Below are positions 1 to 8,218 of a stretch of DNA of 64,000 nt, piece by piece (the stretch's first letter is position 1; each line of letters starts with the position of its first letter). Position numbers and translations under genes: made by a program. Under the pieces are notes generated by a model. The model did not search any database. It saw nothing but the letters and a program-made list of their open reading frames with translations, and had not been told where the DNA came from. Source of the stretch: Psychrosphaera haliotis (lineage in GTDB: Bacteria; Pseudomonadota; Gammaproteobacteria; Enterobacterales; Alteromonadaceae); NCBI RefSeq assembly GCF_009728465.1, contig NZ_WOCD01000003.1, positions 868,001 to 932,000 of the forward strand, read 5' to 3'.

Positions 1-1
1 T

Positions 2-160
2 ACCACTGGGTTAATTCGATTACGTCTTCGTATTGAGAACTTAATACACCTTAAAAAAATAAATGAGGCCATAATTACCATACGAAAAAATGGAGACTTA
101 AGAGACATTCTCAACAAGCATGCTTTAACTTCACACATTCCCAATGAGAATGACGAGTAG
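2..160 (+). CDS. 3' end of a CDS, possibly a family-3 solute-binding protein
   Basis: An open frame runs from the window edge to a TAG at 158-160 and gives 52 residues. The C-terminus reads INEAIITIRKNGDLRDILNK, which resembles the last helix of bacterial extracellular solute-binding proteins of family 3, where a pattern like 'I..MR.DG.L..IL.K' is common. The gene start lies outside the window. The identification rests on one short motif and is weak. The gene ends about 190 bases before the sdpR-like gene, with AT-rich sequence between. Confidence 0.4.
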   Translation, partial: TTGLIRLRLRIENLIHLKKINEAIITIRKNGDLRDILNKHALTSHIPNENDE

Positions 161-260
161 CGTTTAACCTCCTTCTCAAAATATCTTCGCGGAATAAACC
201 AATCTGTTTATTTTTCTATTTGTTTTTCTATTTTTTTTCTATTTATTTAATGACCAGCCT

Positions 261-286
261 GTTATTTCGTAAAAAACCGAAATAAC
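261..286. promoter_or_regulatory. Palindrome 1, candidate operator of the sdpR-like repressor
   Basis: A perfect 9-base inverted repeat, GTTATTTCG and CGAAATAAC, is separated by 8 bases. It shares its TATTTCG half-site with a second palindrome about 35 bases downstream. Both sit just upstream of an ArsR-family gene, the usual place for an autoregulatory operator. That the encoded repressor binds here is inferred. Confidence 0.55.
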
Positions 287-303
287 ACTTGTTTACTTTT
301 TGT

Positions 304-325
304 TATTTCGGTAAGTTACGAAATA
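304..325. promoter_or_regulatory. Palindrome 2, candidate operator overlapping the sdpR-like promoter
   Basis: TATTTCG and CGAAATA flank an 8-base spacer, repeating the half-site of the upstream palindrome. The site ends about 24 bases before the ATG at 349, so a bound repressor would cover the promoter or leader. A ribosome-binding site AAAGG lies at 338-342. Confidence 0.55.
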
Positions 326-348
326 CAGATTATAAATAAAGGTAATTT

Positions 349-632
349 ATGGCTGATATTTATCAAGCATTGTCGAGCCCTGTAAGGCGGGAGATCTTAG
401 CTATGCTAAAAAAGAAGATCTCACTGCTGGCGATATTTCCGAGCAAATAGATATCGCAAAATCTACATTGTCAGGTCACTTCAATGTCTTAAAGGAGGCT
501 GGACTTGTCGTAACCGTTAAGTCAGGAACCACCATTACATATTCACTTAATACCTCTGTAGTTGAAGAGTTAATGAGTGGGTTAATAAACTTGTTTGGTA
601 GTAATAGTAAAAATGAAAAGGACAACGTATGA
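349..632 (+). CDS. ArsR/SmtB-family winged-helix repressor, SdpR-like (frameshifted here)
   Basis: Small DNA-binding repressor. The N-terminus MADIYQALSSPVRREIL is the typical first helix of ArsR/SdpR regulators, and after the frame is repaired the recognition-helix region IAKSTLSGHFNVLKEAGLV follows. The frame breaks in an A run at 408-413, which has six A where seven restore the conserved sequence; the restored product is 94 residues, normal for the family. The stop overlaps the ATG of the SdpI-like gene, indicating translational coupling. In Bacillus subtilis SdpR is autorepressed and controlled by its SdpI partner at the membrane; the same logic is plausible here. No metal-binding cysteine motif is visible. 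Confidence 0.8.
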
Positions 633-1279
633 ATTCAGTAAAGGTTAGTATCTTAATTACACTTGCCACCGTTATTGCGAGTGTAGCAACACTGGTTAAC
701 CTCCCAGAGGGTTTAACTCTTCCTATCCATTGGAACATAAATGGAGAAGTAGATCGCTTCGCTGATGCGACTCACGCTCTATTAATGCCGCCTGCCATTA
801 TGATTGGTACACTGACATTGTTGTTCGTGCTTAAATATATTGAGCCTAGAAAACAGAACTTACTAGATTCACTCCAAGCCGCAAAAGCCATAATAACGGC
901 TATCATCGTATTTTTTGCGGTGATTGAAGCAAGCTATATCGCTTTGATAATGGGCGTTGATTTTGAAATGCATAAAGTTATTTTGTCAGCCGTAGGTGCA
1001 TTATTCATAGTAACTGGAAACTACATGACTAAAACGAGAAGCAACTTTTTTATTGGAATAAAAACACCCTGGACACTAAGTAGTGACAGTGTTTGGAAAA
1101 AGACTCATCGACTAGGTGGGAAACTATTCATGATCGCAGGTTTACTCATCATTGTTCTAATTCCTCTTATCGACAATCAAGTCCTAAAGTTCGTTCTTCC
1201 CATAGTGGTGCTTCCAGCCGCGCTTATTCCCGTTGCGTACTCTTGGTGGGCCTGGAGGCAGGAGCAGGAGCAAAGCTAG
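629..1279 (+). CDS. SdpI-family integral membrane protein
   Basis: 216 residues with about six hydrophobic segments. The N-terminal part contains LPIHWNINGEVDRF, the hallmark of DUF1648, and the C-terminal part has NFFIGIKTPWTLSSDSVW followed by KTHRLGGKLFMIAG, the SdpI signature. In B. subtilis SdpI protects against the SdpC toxin and recruits the SdpR repressor to the membrane. Many bacteria carry SdpRI pairs without a toxin gene, and none is seen here. The ATG at 629 overlaps the end of the repressor gene. The function as immunity or stress sensor is inferred from family. Confidence 0.8.
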   Translation: MNSVKVSILITLATVIASVATLVNLPEGLTLPIHWNINGEVDRFADATHALLMPPAIMIGTLTLLFVLKYIEPRKQNLLDSLQAAKAIITAIIVFFAVIEASYIALIMGVDFEMHKVILSAVGALFIVTGNYMTKTRSNFFIGIKTPWTLSSDSVWKKTHRLGGKLFMIAGLLIIVLIPLIDNQVLKFVLPIVVLPAALIPVAYSWWAWRQEQEQS

Positions 1280-1322
1280 TAATACAGACAAGTAGAATAA
1301 CGTCTTACAATAATTCAGATAT

Positions 1323-1350
1323 AAAAAAAGCACCCTAAGGTGCTTTTTCT
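1323..1350. terminator. Bidirectional terminator between sdpI-like gene and mdh
   Basis: The stem AGCACC / GGTGCT (1329-1334 and 1339-1344) has a CTAA loop and is flanked by an A run on the left and a T run on the right. It can therefore end transcription of both convergent genes. Confidence 0.8.
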
Positions 1351-1371
1351 TTAATATAAACAGGCAGTATA

Positions 1372-2314
1372 TTACTTACCGTTTACAAACTCTTCACCAA
1401 GAGTAATGTCGCCACGTAAGCCTTCAATCATGTCAGCTTTACATTTTTCTTCAAAGTCGCTTAGGTCGCCATAGTGGAAAATCTCTTCAACACCATTCTT
1501 ACCAATTAGTACTGGCTGAGCAAAGAAGCGCGCATCTTCACTGTTCACTTCAACATATGTGTATTCAAATACGTCGTCTTCACCATTAATTGCGTCAACA
1601 AGGCTTAAGCAGAAACGAGCTGCTGCAAGACCCATTGATAAAGTAGCAGAAACCGCCACCCGCTTTTGCTTCAACAACTTCAGTACCCGCATTCTGGATA
1701 CGGTGAGTCAGTTTCTCAAGCTCTTCTTGAGTGAACTCAGCACCTTCAACTTGAGAAAGAAGAGGTAAAATTGTAGTACCGCTGTGACCACCAATTACTG
1801 GAACAACGATATCTTCACAGTTTAGGCCTTTTGCTTCAGCAACAAATGCTTCTGCACGGATTACGTCTAGCGTAGTAACACCAAATAATTTAGCTGGGTT
1901 GTACTTGCCTTTCGCTTTTAAAGTTTCAGCAGCAATAGCAACCGTTGTATTAACAGGGTTAGTGATAATTGCTGTCATTGCTTCTGGGCAATGGTCTGCA
2001 ATGCCTTCAACTAATGTCTTAACGATACCCGCATTGATATTAAATAAATCAGAGCGATCCATACCCGGCTTACGAGGTACGCCAGCAGGGATTAAAACAA
2101 TATCTGCACCAATTAATGCTTTGTCTAACGCATCTGCACCAAAACCTTCAACTTTTACTTGAGTTGGGATGTGGCTTAAGTCAACGGCAACACCTGGAAC
2201 AACCGGTGCTACGTCATATAATGCTAATTCAGAACCCGCAGGCAACTGAGTTTTAAGTAATAGCGATAAAGCCTGACCGATACCACCAGCGGCACCTAAT
2301 ACTGCAACTTTCAT
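1372..2314 (-). CDS. mdh: Malate dehydrogenase (frameshifted here)
   Basis: NAD-dependent malate dehydrogenase of the TCA cycle. The N-terminal [20 protein letters not shown] is the Rossmann motif, [15 protein letters not shown] and [18 protein letters not shown] carry the substrate and catalytic regions (active-site His in GGHSG), and the end is GEEFVNGK. The repaired product is 313 residues, like the E. coli enzyme. The frame breaks at 1649-1653, where GTTTC stands for the GTTC needed to continue KAGGGSATLSMG. The ATG at 2314 has a GGAG site and matches the family start. The gene is divergent from argR, a common gammaproteobacterial arrangement. The break is most likely a consensus error in a central metabolic gene. 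Confidence 0.95.
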
Positions 2315-2459
2315 ATTAATCTCCAATTTTAATCAATGATCGAGAAGTAAATTTTGCCGCAACCATACTGAAAGTTCGGCGAAAACTCAATTCGCAATTA
2401 GTATTATATGTTGAAATGCATTAAAATTCCGCTCGAGTAGCTGGCAAGGAAAAAATACA

Positions 2460-2924
2460 ATGGCGCAAAACAAGCAAGAAGCATTAATCAAAGCATTTAA
2501 AGAACTTTTAAACGAAGAACGATTCGGTTCACAGATAGATATCGTCGACGCATTAAAAAATCAAGGTTTTGACAATATTAGTCAATCAAAGGTATCTCGT
2601 CTACTTACTCGTTTTGGCGCGGTGCGCACACGTAATGCGAAACAAGAAATGGTCTATTGCCTTCCAGCTGAGCTTGGGATGCCTACTGCAAAAAGCCCAC
2701 TTCGCCAATTAGTTTTGGATATCAACCACAATGAAGCAATGGTTATTATAAAAACAAGCCCTGGTGCTGCTCAGCTTATTGCACGTTTATTAGATTCTGT
2801 AGGTAAAGCGGAAGGTGTATTAGGAACAATCGCGGGTGATGACACTATTTTCATAGCGCCATTAAAGGTTAGCGAAATTGAGTACACCTTAAATAACGTA
2901 AGAACATTATTCGAAACGGTGTAA
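2460..2924 (+). CDS. argR: Arginine repressor ArgR
   Basis: Arginine-dependent hexameric regulator of arginine metabolism. 154 residues, close to the E. coli length of 156. The N-terminal winged helix includes the recognition segment [20 protein letters not shown], and the C-terminal domain shows [20 protein letters not shown] and [14 protein letters not shown], where the conserved GD..T region binds arginine. An AAGGAA site precedes the ATG. It is divergent from mdh and convergent with the nfeD-like gene. Confidence 0.96.
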   Translation: MAQNKQEALIKAFKELLNEERFGSQIDIVDALKNQGFDNISQSKVSRLLTRFGAVRTRNAKQEMVYCLPAELGMPTAKSPLRQLVLDINHNEAMVIIKTSPGAAQLIARLLDSVGKAEGVLGTIAGDDTIFIAPLKVSEIEYTLNNVRTLFETV

Positions 2925-2950
2925 CTCAACCTCATCTATCGTTGTGTTAC
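2921..2950. other. Inverted repeat covering both convergent stop codons
   Basis: GTAACTCAAC (2921-2930) and GTTGTGTTAC (2941-2950) pair with one internal T-T mismatch and a 10-base loop. The structure spans the argR stop and the nfeD stop. No clear T run follows, so intrinsic termination is uncertain; it may work as a bidirectional processing or stop structure. Confidence 0.4.
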
Positions 2951-3402
2951 TTGCCTAATGACTTGACCGTCATCATTCCAACTTGAATGTCGGTCACTTC
3001 AACTTGAGTTCCAGCCACCAACTCTTCGTCACTCTCAATTCTCCAAGTAATACCTGAGTACTGATAGCTACCTGCACTTTCTGGGCTAACGCCCGTCTCT
3101 AGCCTAAACTGGTGACCAAATAAGTCTGAGTGAACATTTGTTTTTGGCTGAGACTTTTGCAGTTTAGTTAATGGTTTCCACAGCAGTGCGCTGTATAAAC
3201 CTGATAAAACGGCGATAGATAATGACAACATCGTCCAGCTATCGGTGATAATACCAAAATGAAGTAAAATCCCCGTCGTTAATACGGCTAGACCTACTAG
3301 CGTTAAAAAGAACGTAGCAAATCCAAGTAACACTATGTCTATTGCCGCCATTATCACACCGGCGGCCATTAACATTTGTGCTGTGTTTTCAAAAAAAGTC
3401 AT
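2947..3402 (-). CDS. NfeD-like membrane protein
   Basis: 151 residues with an N-terminal hydrophobic region of several membrane segments (about residues 10-75) and a soluble C-terminal OB-fold-like domain (SAGSYQYSGITWRIESDEEL ending near VEVTDIQVGMMTVKSL), the layout of NfeD proteins. NfeD proteins are encoded beside stomatin/prohibitin homologues and are thought to act with them in membrane quality control. Here the gene follows the qmcA-like gene by 11 bases on the same strand, supporting one operon. Confidence 0.88.
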   Translation of the reverse strand: MTFFENTAQMLMAAGVIMAAIDIVLLGFATFFLTLVGLAVLTTGILLHFGIITDSWTMLSLSIAVLSGLYSALLWKPLTKLQKSQPKTNVHSDLFGHQFRLETGVSPESAGSYQYSGITWRIESDEELVAGTQVEVTDIQVGMMTVKSLGK

Positions 3403-3413
3403 AACGGCTCCTG

Positions 3414-4349
3414 TTAGCTTTTATTCATCGTGCCAATAATGCTCATAGCTTGAGCTACCATGCTACTAGCGTCTGTTGCATTGTCTGGTAAAAGTACAAT
3501 TGAAGATTCTTTAGCAATGGCCTCTTTCGCGCCAATCGCTTTAGTTGCTAAATCTAATTGTATCGCCTTTTGGCCTTGTTCAGTTTTGGCAACGTTACCA
3601 ACGGTTTCTAAGGCCTCTGCTTGGGCAACAGCCACTTGCATAATAGCTTTAGCTTCACCTTCAGCTTTTAATATTTGTTCTAACTTTTCAGCTTCAGCAG
3701 CAAGTACTTGAGCTTGCTTTTGGCCTTCTGCAACGTTAATTGCTGCTTGACGATCACCTTCAGACTCTAAAACTTGAGCACGCTTTTCACGCTCAGCTTT
3801 CATCTGACGTTCCATCGCTTCCATTACAGACTGCGGTGGAACTATGTCTTTTATTTCATAACGTAAAACCTGTACACCCCAAGGTGCAGCGGCATCGTTT
3901 ATCGCCGCAACGATATTAGTATTTAAAGAGTCTCTCTCTTCAAACGTTTTATCGAGTTCCATTTTACCTATTTCACTACGCATAGTAGTTTGCGATAACT
4001 GGATAACGGCAAATACATAGTCATCAACGCCATAAGACGCTTTGTACGGGTCTAAAACACGGAAATACAATACACCATCAACAATTAAAGAGATGTTGTC
4101 TCTTGTGATAGCTGATTGCCCTGGAACATCAACTGCTTGCTCTTTAAGTGAACGATCGTAGGCAACAACATCGATAAACGGCACAAGAAAGTTTAAACCG
4201 GCTTCGATAGATTTATTGAATTTACCAAAACGCTCAATAACGTATGCTCTGTTTTGAGGAACAAATTTAATTGAAGATTTTAGGAGTATTATTACAAGTA
4301 TTAGGAGTGCAAACTCTACAGAGATCACAGCGTTTAGTATTTCATTCAT
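3414..4349 (-). CDS. qmcA: SPFH/Band 7 (stomatin-like) membrane protein
   Basis: 311 residues. One N-terminal transmembrane segment (about residues 8-28) is followed by KFVPQNRAYVIERFGKFNKS and the SPFH domain, then a long Ala/Glu-rich coiled coil (about 180-270, with repeats such as AEAEKLEQILKAEGEAKA) and a tail ending near IIGTMNKS. This matches QmcA/stomatin proteins, which form membrane-bound oligomers in flotillin-like microdomains and affect FtsH protease. The gene is first in an operon with the NfeD-like gene. The symbol is by homology to E. coli QmcA. Confidence 0.9.
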   Translation of the reverse strand: MNEILNAVISVEFALLILVIILLKSSIKFVPQNRAYVIERFGKFNKSIEAGLNFLVPFIDVVAYDRSLKEQAVDVPGQSAITRDNISLIVDGVLYFRVLDPYKASYGVDDYVFAVIQLSQTTMRSEIGKMELDKTFEERDSLNTNIVAAINDAAAPWGVQVLRYEIKDIVPPQSVMEAMERQMKAEREKRAQVLESEGDRQAAINVAEGQKQAQVLAAEAEKLEQILKAEGEAKAIMQVAVAQAEALETVGNVAKTEQGQKAIQLDLATKAIGAKEAIAKESSIVLLPDNATDASSMVAQAMSIIGTMNKS

Positions 4350-4385
4350 GAGAATTCCTTTTTCGACGATAAAAGTTTTTATATG

Positions 4386-5309
4386 TTAACCAAGATTACC
4401 CTGATTGATTAAGTAATCAATAGACGGAGCAAAAAAGGCGGCGCCAGTTTCGGCTGTAGTGTAATTAAGTAAGTGATCATAATTTCCCTCATCGCTACCA
4501 AAAACCATATTGGCCAAAATTCGCTCAAAGCTATCTTGGATTGCACAATATGAAATAAATAGTAGACCTTGAGTAGAAAGGTTTCCGTAAGGCATGCTCT
4601 GCCTTAGAATTTGTATTGGATTTCCATCGGTATCAAAGCAACGGGCTCTATATGTATGAGCTGTTTCTGGTAACTCTTCTTGGCTTACTCTTGCATTGTC
4701 ACTTTTACAACGACCTATAATTAATTCCTGCTCTTCCGTCGGTATCCCTTGCCAGCGATTGATATTGTGACGAAAACGCTGAACATGGACATAACTGCCA
4801 TTATTAAACGGCCCAGGGGTATTAATTAGGGCGACATTCCGACGTTGACGTCCTTTTGCATTGGCCGTCCCTTTGACAAAACCAGTGAGATCACGACCAT
4901 CCAAATACCTAAAACAAGGCACTTGTTCAATAAGCTCTATCATTTCACCAAATAGGTTCATGACACGTCGACTCGCTATATAGTTAACATCATGTCGGTC
5001 TGATCGCAGTTGGAAAAAAAGATCAACCGGCACGGCAGGCATGTGCCTATCTTCATGATGCATTGACGGAAAAGGTTTTAAATCGGTAGGTTTATTACTT
5101 GGATAGAGTTCGGACCAAAAATTAGCACCTATAGCAACGACACCACTGAACATAGCTTCGGAAAATTGTTCATTAATTTCATCAAATAATGCGGGTAACT
5201 GACTTAATGCTTCTCTAATTGCAGGTTCATAGCCTTCATGGGTATTAAAAAACAAGTGCAAACCATGCAAATTTGCTTCACTGCATATGCCCCACTGTTC
5301 TCTCGACAT
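4386..5309 (-). CDS. DyP-type heme peroxidase with altered GxxDG motif
   Basis: 307 residues, similar to cytosolic DyP peroxidases such as YfeX. Conserved elements are the proximal histidine region VQRFRHNINRW, the IIGRCKSD segment and LRQSMPYG with the distal arginine. The GxxDG motif that normally reads GFVDGTEN and supplies the catalytic distal aspartate reads GFVKGTAN here, so Asp is replaced by Lys. Either peroxidase chemistry is altered or the protein has another heme role. No signal peptide is seen, so it is probably cytoplasmic or encapsulin-associated; no encapsulin gene is nearby. It follows the qmcA promoter region on the same strand. Confidence 0.85.
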   Translation of the reverse strand: MSREQWGICSEANLHGLHLFFNTHEGYEPAIREALSQLPALFDEINEQFSEAMFSGVVAIGANFWSELYPSNKPTDLKPFPSMHHEDRHMPAVPVDLFFQLRSDRHDVNYIASRRVMNLFGEMIELIEQVPCFRYLDGRDLTGFVKGTANAKGRQRRNVALINTPGPFNNGSYVHVQRFRHNINRWQGIPTEEQELIIGRCKSDNARVSQEELPETAHTYRARCFDTDGNPIQILRQSMPYGNLSTQGLLFISYCAIQDSFERILANMVFGSDEGNYDHLLNYTTAETGAAFFAPSIDYLINQGNLG

Positions 5310-5530
5310 TCGAAACCCTATCTCTACAATTTTTTCTTATTTTAAATACATTTAAGTAAAAGTGAACTAAATTATCAGGCTCACCACTTTGAATTATAGT
5401 TTACCTTTGTCACATTCAAAGTATATACAGATTTAATCGACCTCCTAACTAAATTAACGGTAAAACTTGCGCTAACTTTGCGATAACATACTGACCAGTT
5501 GGTTTTTGGATTGGAATTGAACACGTTTTT

Positions 5531-6097
5531 ATGCAACGAATTTTACTACTGCTTATATTGCTTGCTCCGCTTGCACACGCAAACGAGTCTCCTTTCGAAT
5601 GGGAAATACAAACCGGCGCACTAAAAGGCTCTGTACATGCTGCTATTGGTTATGAATTGGCTAGCAAGCACTTTGTATCTCTTGGACTAGGTTATGTACC
5701 CTCAGAGTCAGATAGAGATGCGTTTAATATCTACAGTTTGAATTATATGTACCGAGGCACAACTGAGTATTCTTTTAGCGCTTGGGATAACGAAATTAAT
5801 TTAAAGCCTATCAATTTCGGTGTTTCCACAATTTATGCTGATCACGAGGCCTTGTTCTTTTCTTTACCTGATGGAATACCAAGTGGTTACTATGCACCAA
5901 CTGCATTAAGAATTTTATTTGAATATGAGCTGGCGGCAGAAATTTCCAGCGACACTGACGTCTTTATTAAATGGTCTGTACTCGATGTTGGTTTGATAAA
6001 TTACGCCAGAAACTATTCTTTTTATAGAGACAATTATGAACTTCTAGGACTGGCTGGCATATCTAGCTGGGGTGTTGGAATAAGGAAAGCATTTTAA
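5531..6097 (+). CDS. Predicted outer-membrane beta-barrel protein, function unknown
   Basis: 188 residues starting with a clear signal peptide (MQRILLLLILLAPLAHA, cleavage after AHA). The mature part is rich in alternating aromatic and polar residues (YELASKHFVSLGLGYVPSES, WGVGIRKAF) and ends in phenylalanine, as outer-membrane barrels do. I do not recognise a named family. The stop codon overlaps the ATG of the downstream phosphoesterase gene (TAATG), so the two are translationally coupled and probably act together at the envelope. Confidence 0.7.
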   Translation: MQRILLLLILLAPLAHANESPFEWEIQTGALKGSVHAAIGYELASKHFVSLGLGYVPSESDRDAFNIYSLNYMYRGTTEYSFSAWDNEINLKPINFGVSTIYADHEALFFSLPDGIPSGYYAPTALRILFEYELAAEISSDTDVFIKWSVLDVGLINYARNYSFYRDNYELLGLAGISSWGVGIRKAF

Positions 6098-6918
6098 TGA
6101 AACTAATAAAGCAAATTTCCACGCTTGTAATTTCTACGCTTTTACTCAGTGCTTGTGATTATGAGTTATCTCCATGGGAAACCGATGCCCATTGTCCTGG
6201 CATGACGATTTCTGAAAACCTAAAGTGGCTTAAAGAAGTAGAGTCAACTATCGATCCTGCAGCGGATTTCCAGTTTGCTATCGTTGGAGATCCCCAACAG
6301 TTTCCAAAAGACTTAGAAAACACCATTGAGCGTTTAAACAAAAATGACTCAATAAAGTTCATCGTATTACTTGGTGATATTGCAGAAACAGGTATAGCCC
6401 AAGAGTTTGAGTGGGCCTGCAAAGCTTTAGAAAAAACGACAAAACCAATATTAAGTGTGGTGGGTAATCATGACGGTTTGTCTTTTGGACAGGAAATTTG
6501 GCGGAATACTTTTGGCCCATTTGATTACAGCTTTACCTTTTTAGAGACTAAATTTATTGCTTTTAATAATAACCAATATGAATTCGAAAACGTTCCGGAC
6601 GTAAGCTGGATTGAAGCTGAAGCTGCGGTTAATGAAGACGAGAAACGCAATCACACCATCGCCATGTCTCACATAAAACCGTGGGAAAATCAGCCAACCC
6701 TCAGTGCCACACTTAAAGAGGCAGGTATAGATTATACGTTCCATACCCATGACCACAAATTTATTCATTTTCAAGACTCAGACATTATGCTGCCTCATCA
6801 CGTAACAGCGAACAACTTAGGGCAGCAACATGCAATCGTGACCATAACGCCTGAAACTATTGAGGTAGAAGATTGTGCACCCGCATGTGAATTATCTTTC
6901 CCTACAACGCGAAATTAA
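6097..6918 (+). CDS. Lipoprotein metallophosphoesterase (calcineurin-like)
   Basis: 273 residues. The N-terminus has a lipoprotein signal with lipobox LLSAC, so the mature Cys would be about residue 20. The metallophosphatase core shows FAIVGDPQQF, LLGDIAETG, the canonical GNHD, a histidine in AMSHIKPW and FHTHDHKF in place of GHxH. These supply the usual dinuclear-metal ligands. The substrate cannot be told; envelope location and the coupled upstream barrel protein suggest a periplasmic or surface phosphomonoester or phosphodiester. The gene ends about 200 bases before the Pho-box porin, so a phosphate role is possible but unproven. Confidence 0.82.
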   Translation: MKLIKQISTLVISTLLLSACDYELSPWETDAHCPGMTISENLKWLKEVESTIDPAADFQFAIVGDPQQFPKDLENTIERLNKNDSIKFIVLLGDIAETGIAQEFEWACKALEKTTKPILSVVGNHDGLSFGQEIWRNTFGPFDYSFTFLETKFIAFNNNQYEFENVPDVSWIEAEAAVNEDEKRNHTIAMSHIKPWENQPTLSATLKEAGIDYTFHTHDHKFIHFQDSDIMLPHHVTANNLGQQHAIVTITPETIEVEDCAPACELSFPTTRN

Positions 6919-7028
6919 AAATAACTGCTAAAATAATCAAAGAATAAAGCTGTTGATTGTCATATTAATGAAATATTTAGCAGCTTTATTTAATAAAAAT
7001 GTCACTTAAAATGCCTATTGAAATATTT

Positions 7029-7046
7029 CTGTAACATTTCTGTAGT
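7029..7046 (+). promoter_or_regulatory. Pho box upstream of porin
   Basis: Two 7-base direct repeats, CTGTAAC and CTGTAGT, are separated by ATTT, giving the 11-base periodicity of a PhoB-binding site (consensus CTGTCAT repeated). It lies about 70 bases before the porin start, suggesting induction by phosphate limitation. Confidence 0.65.
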
Positions 7047-7116
7047 TTAATTGCGGCATTGAAGTTGGCATCCCAACTTATATTTAATTTCAAACTTCCT
7101 TGACGGGCAAAAATCT

Positions 7117-8019
7117 ATGAAAACTTTTAAAACTTTAGTTGCTGCATCAATTTTGGCTTCAACTCCGGCAGCTGTATTAGCAGATCCTGTAGTTTACGGT
7201 AAGGCAAACTTAACCGTTCAGTCTTCAGATGACGGCGTGGATACTACTACTGAAATAAAAAGTAACGCGTCTCGCTTAGGTGTTAAAGGTTCTCAAAAGC
7301 TAGATGGCGGCCTAGAGATGATTTATAAGTATGAGATGCAAGTAGACGTTTCAGACGAATCAAAAGAACTAAACTTAACTTCACGTAATCAATACATTGG
7401 TATTCGCGGTTCGTTTGGTGAAGTACTAGTTGGCCGTAACGATACAGTATTAAAACAGTCGCAAGGAAAATTCGACTTGTTCTCTGATTTAGAGGGCGAT
7501 GTTAAGCACTTATGGAAAGGTGAAAACCGCATGAGTGATTCAATAACTTACAAAACACCTAAAATCAATAACTTCCAAGTTGGCGTAAGCTATATACTTG
7601 ATGAAGAAAATGACGACTCTGCTACTTCGCTTTCTGTTGCATACGGTGATTCAACGCTGAAAAAAGGTAAATTTTATGCAGCGGTAGCAATCGATAACGA
7701 AGTAAAAGGTTATGATGCAACTCGTGTTACGTTTGCAACAAAATTAGATGAAGTTGTTATTGGCGCTATGTTCCACTCGCAAGAAAATGTAGAGACAGGT
7801 GAAGATAAAGACGGTTACTTAGTTAATGCTCAATATAAAGTTGGTAAGTACAATTTTAAAGGCCAATACCAAACTCTTGAAGATGACAGTGGCTTTACAT
7901 TTGGTGTTGATAGAAAGCTAGCTAAGAGCTCAAAAATCTTTGCTTTTTATACTACATACAACTTTGATATGGCTGAAGATGAGTCTTACTTTGCTGTTGG
8001 TTTAGAACAAAAATTCTAA
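7117..8019 (+). CDS. Gram-negative porin, probably phosphate-starvation induced
   Basis: 300 residues with a signal peptide cleaved after AVLA before DPVVYGKANLTVQ. The sequence then has the alternating barrel pattern of general trimeric porins, including NASRLGVKGSQKLDGGLEM and NQYIGIRGSFGEVLVGRND, conserved in the Gram-negative porin family. It ends in LEQKF with the terminal Phe typical of outer-membrane proteins. A Pho box precedes it and a PstS-like gene follows, so phosphate or phosphoester uptake is a reasonable inference. The substrate selectivity is not readable from sequence. Confidence 0.88.
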   Translation: MKTFKTLVAASILASTPAAVLADPVVYGKANLTVQSSDDGVDTTTEIKSNASRLGVKGSQKLDGGLEMIYKYEMQVDVSDESKELNLTSRNQYIGIRGSFGEVLVGRNDTVLKQSQGKFDLFSDLEGDVKHLWKGENRMSDSITYKTPKINNFQVGVSYILDEENDDSATSLSVAYGDSTLKKGKFYAAVAIDNEVKGYDATRVTFATKLDEVVIGAMFHSQENVETGEDKDGYLVNAQYKVGKYNFKGQYQTLEDDSGFTFGVDRKLAKSSKIFAFYTTYNFDMAEDESYFAVGLEQKF

Positions 8020-8045
8020 TAAAAACAGAAGTTTTTGAATGAAAA

Positions 8046-8073
8046 GAAAGCTGCACTTGATGCAGTTTTTTTG
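8046..8073 (+). terminator. Intrinsic terminator after porin gene
   Basis: CTGCA (8051-8055), loop CTTGA and TGCAG (8061-8065) are followed by a run of seven T. The stem is short but well placed after the stop at 8019. Confidence 0.65.
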
Positions 8074-8103
8074 TATGTAACATTTAATTAAAATTAATTT
8101 CTC

Positions 8104-8121
8104 ATGTCATATACTTGTCAC
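8104..8121 (+). promoter_or_regulatory. Pho box upstream of pstS-like gene
   Basis: ATGTCAT and TTGTCAC repeat with a 4-base spacer (11-base period), closely matching the PhoB consensus. It lies about 100 bases before the start at 8219. Confidence 0.72.
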
Positions 8122-8218
8122 ATTCGTTTACTAAGATAGCCTCAGTTTAATAAAGAATTGAATCAGATAACCCAACCAATCTGAACTCATATTGACTCAA
8201 ATAATAATGGAGCAACAA

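Noticed and set aside
2411..2424. Possible ARG box upstream of argR (TTGAAATGCATTAA)
   Set aside because: Only one degenerate palindrome was seen; ArgR sites usually come in pairs. Too weak to annotate.
5404..5412. Pho box before the 5531-6097 gene
   Set aside because: Only one TTGTCAC half-site is present, with no repeat 11 bases away.
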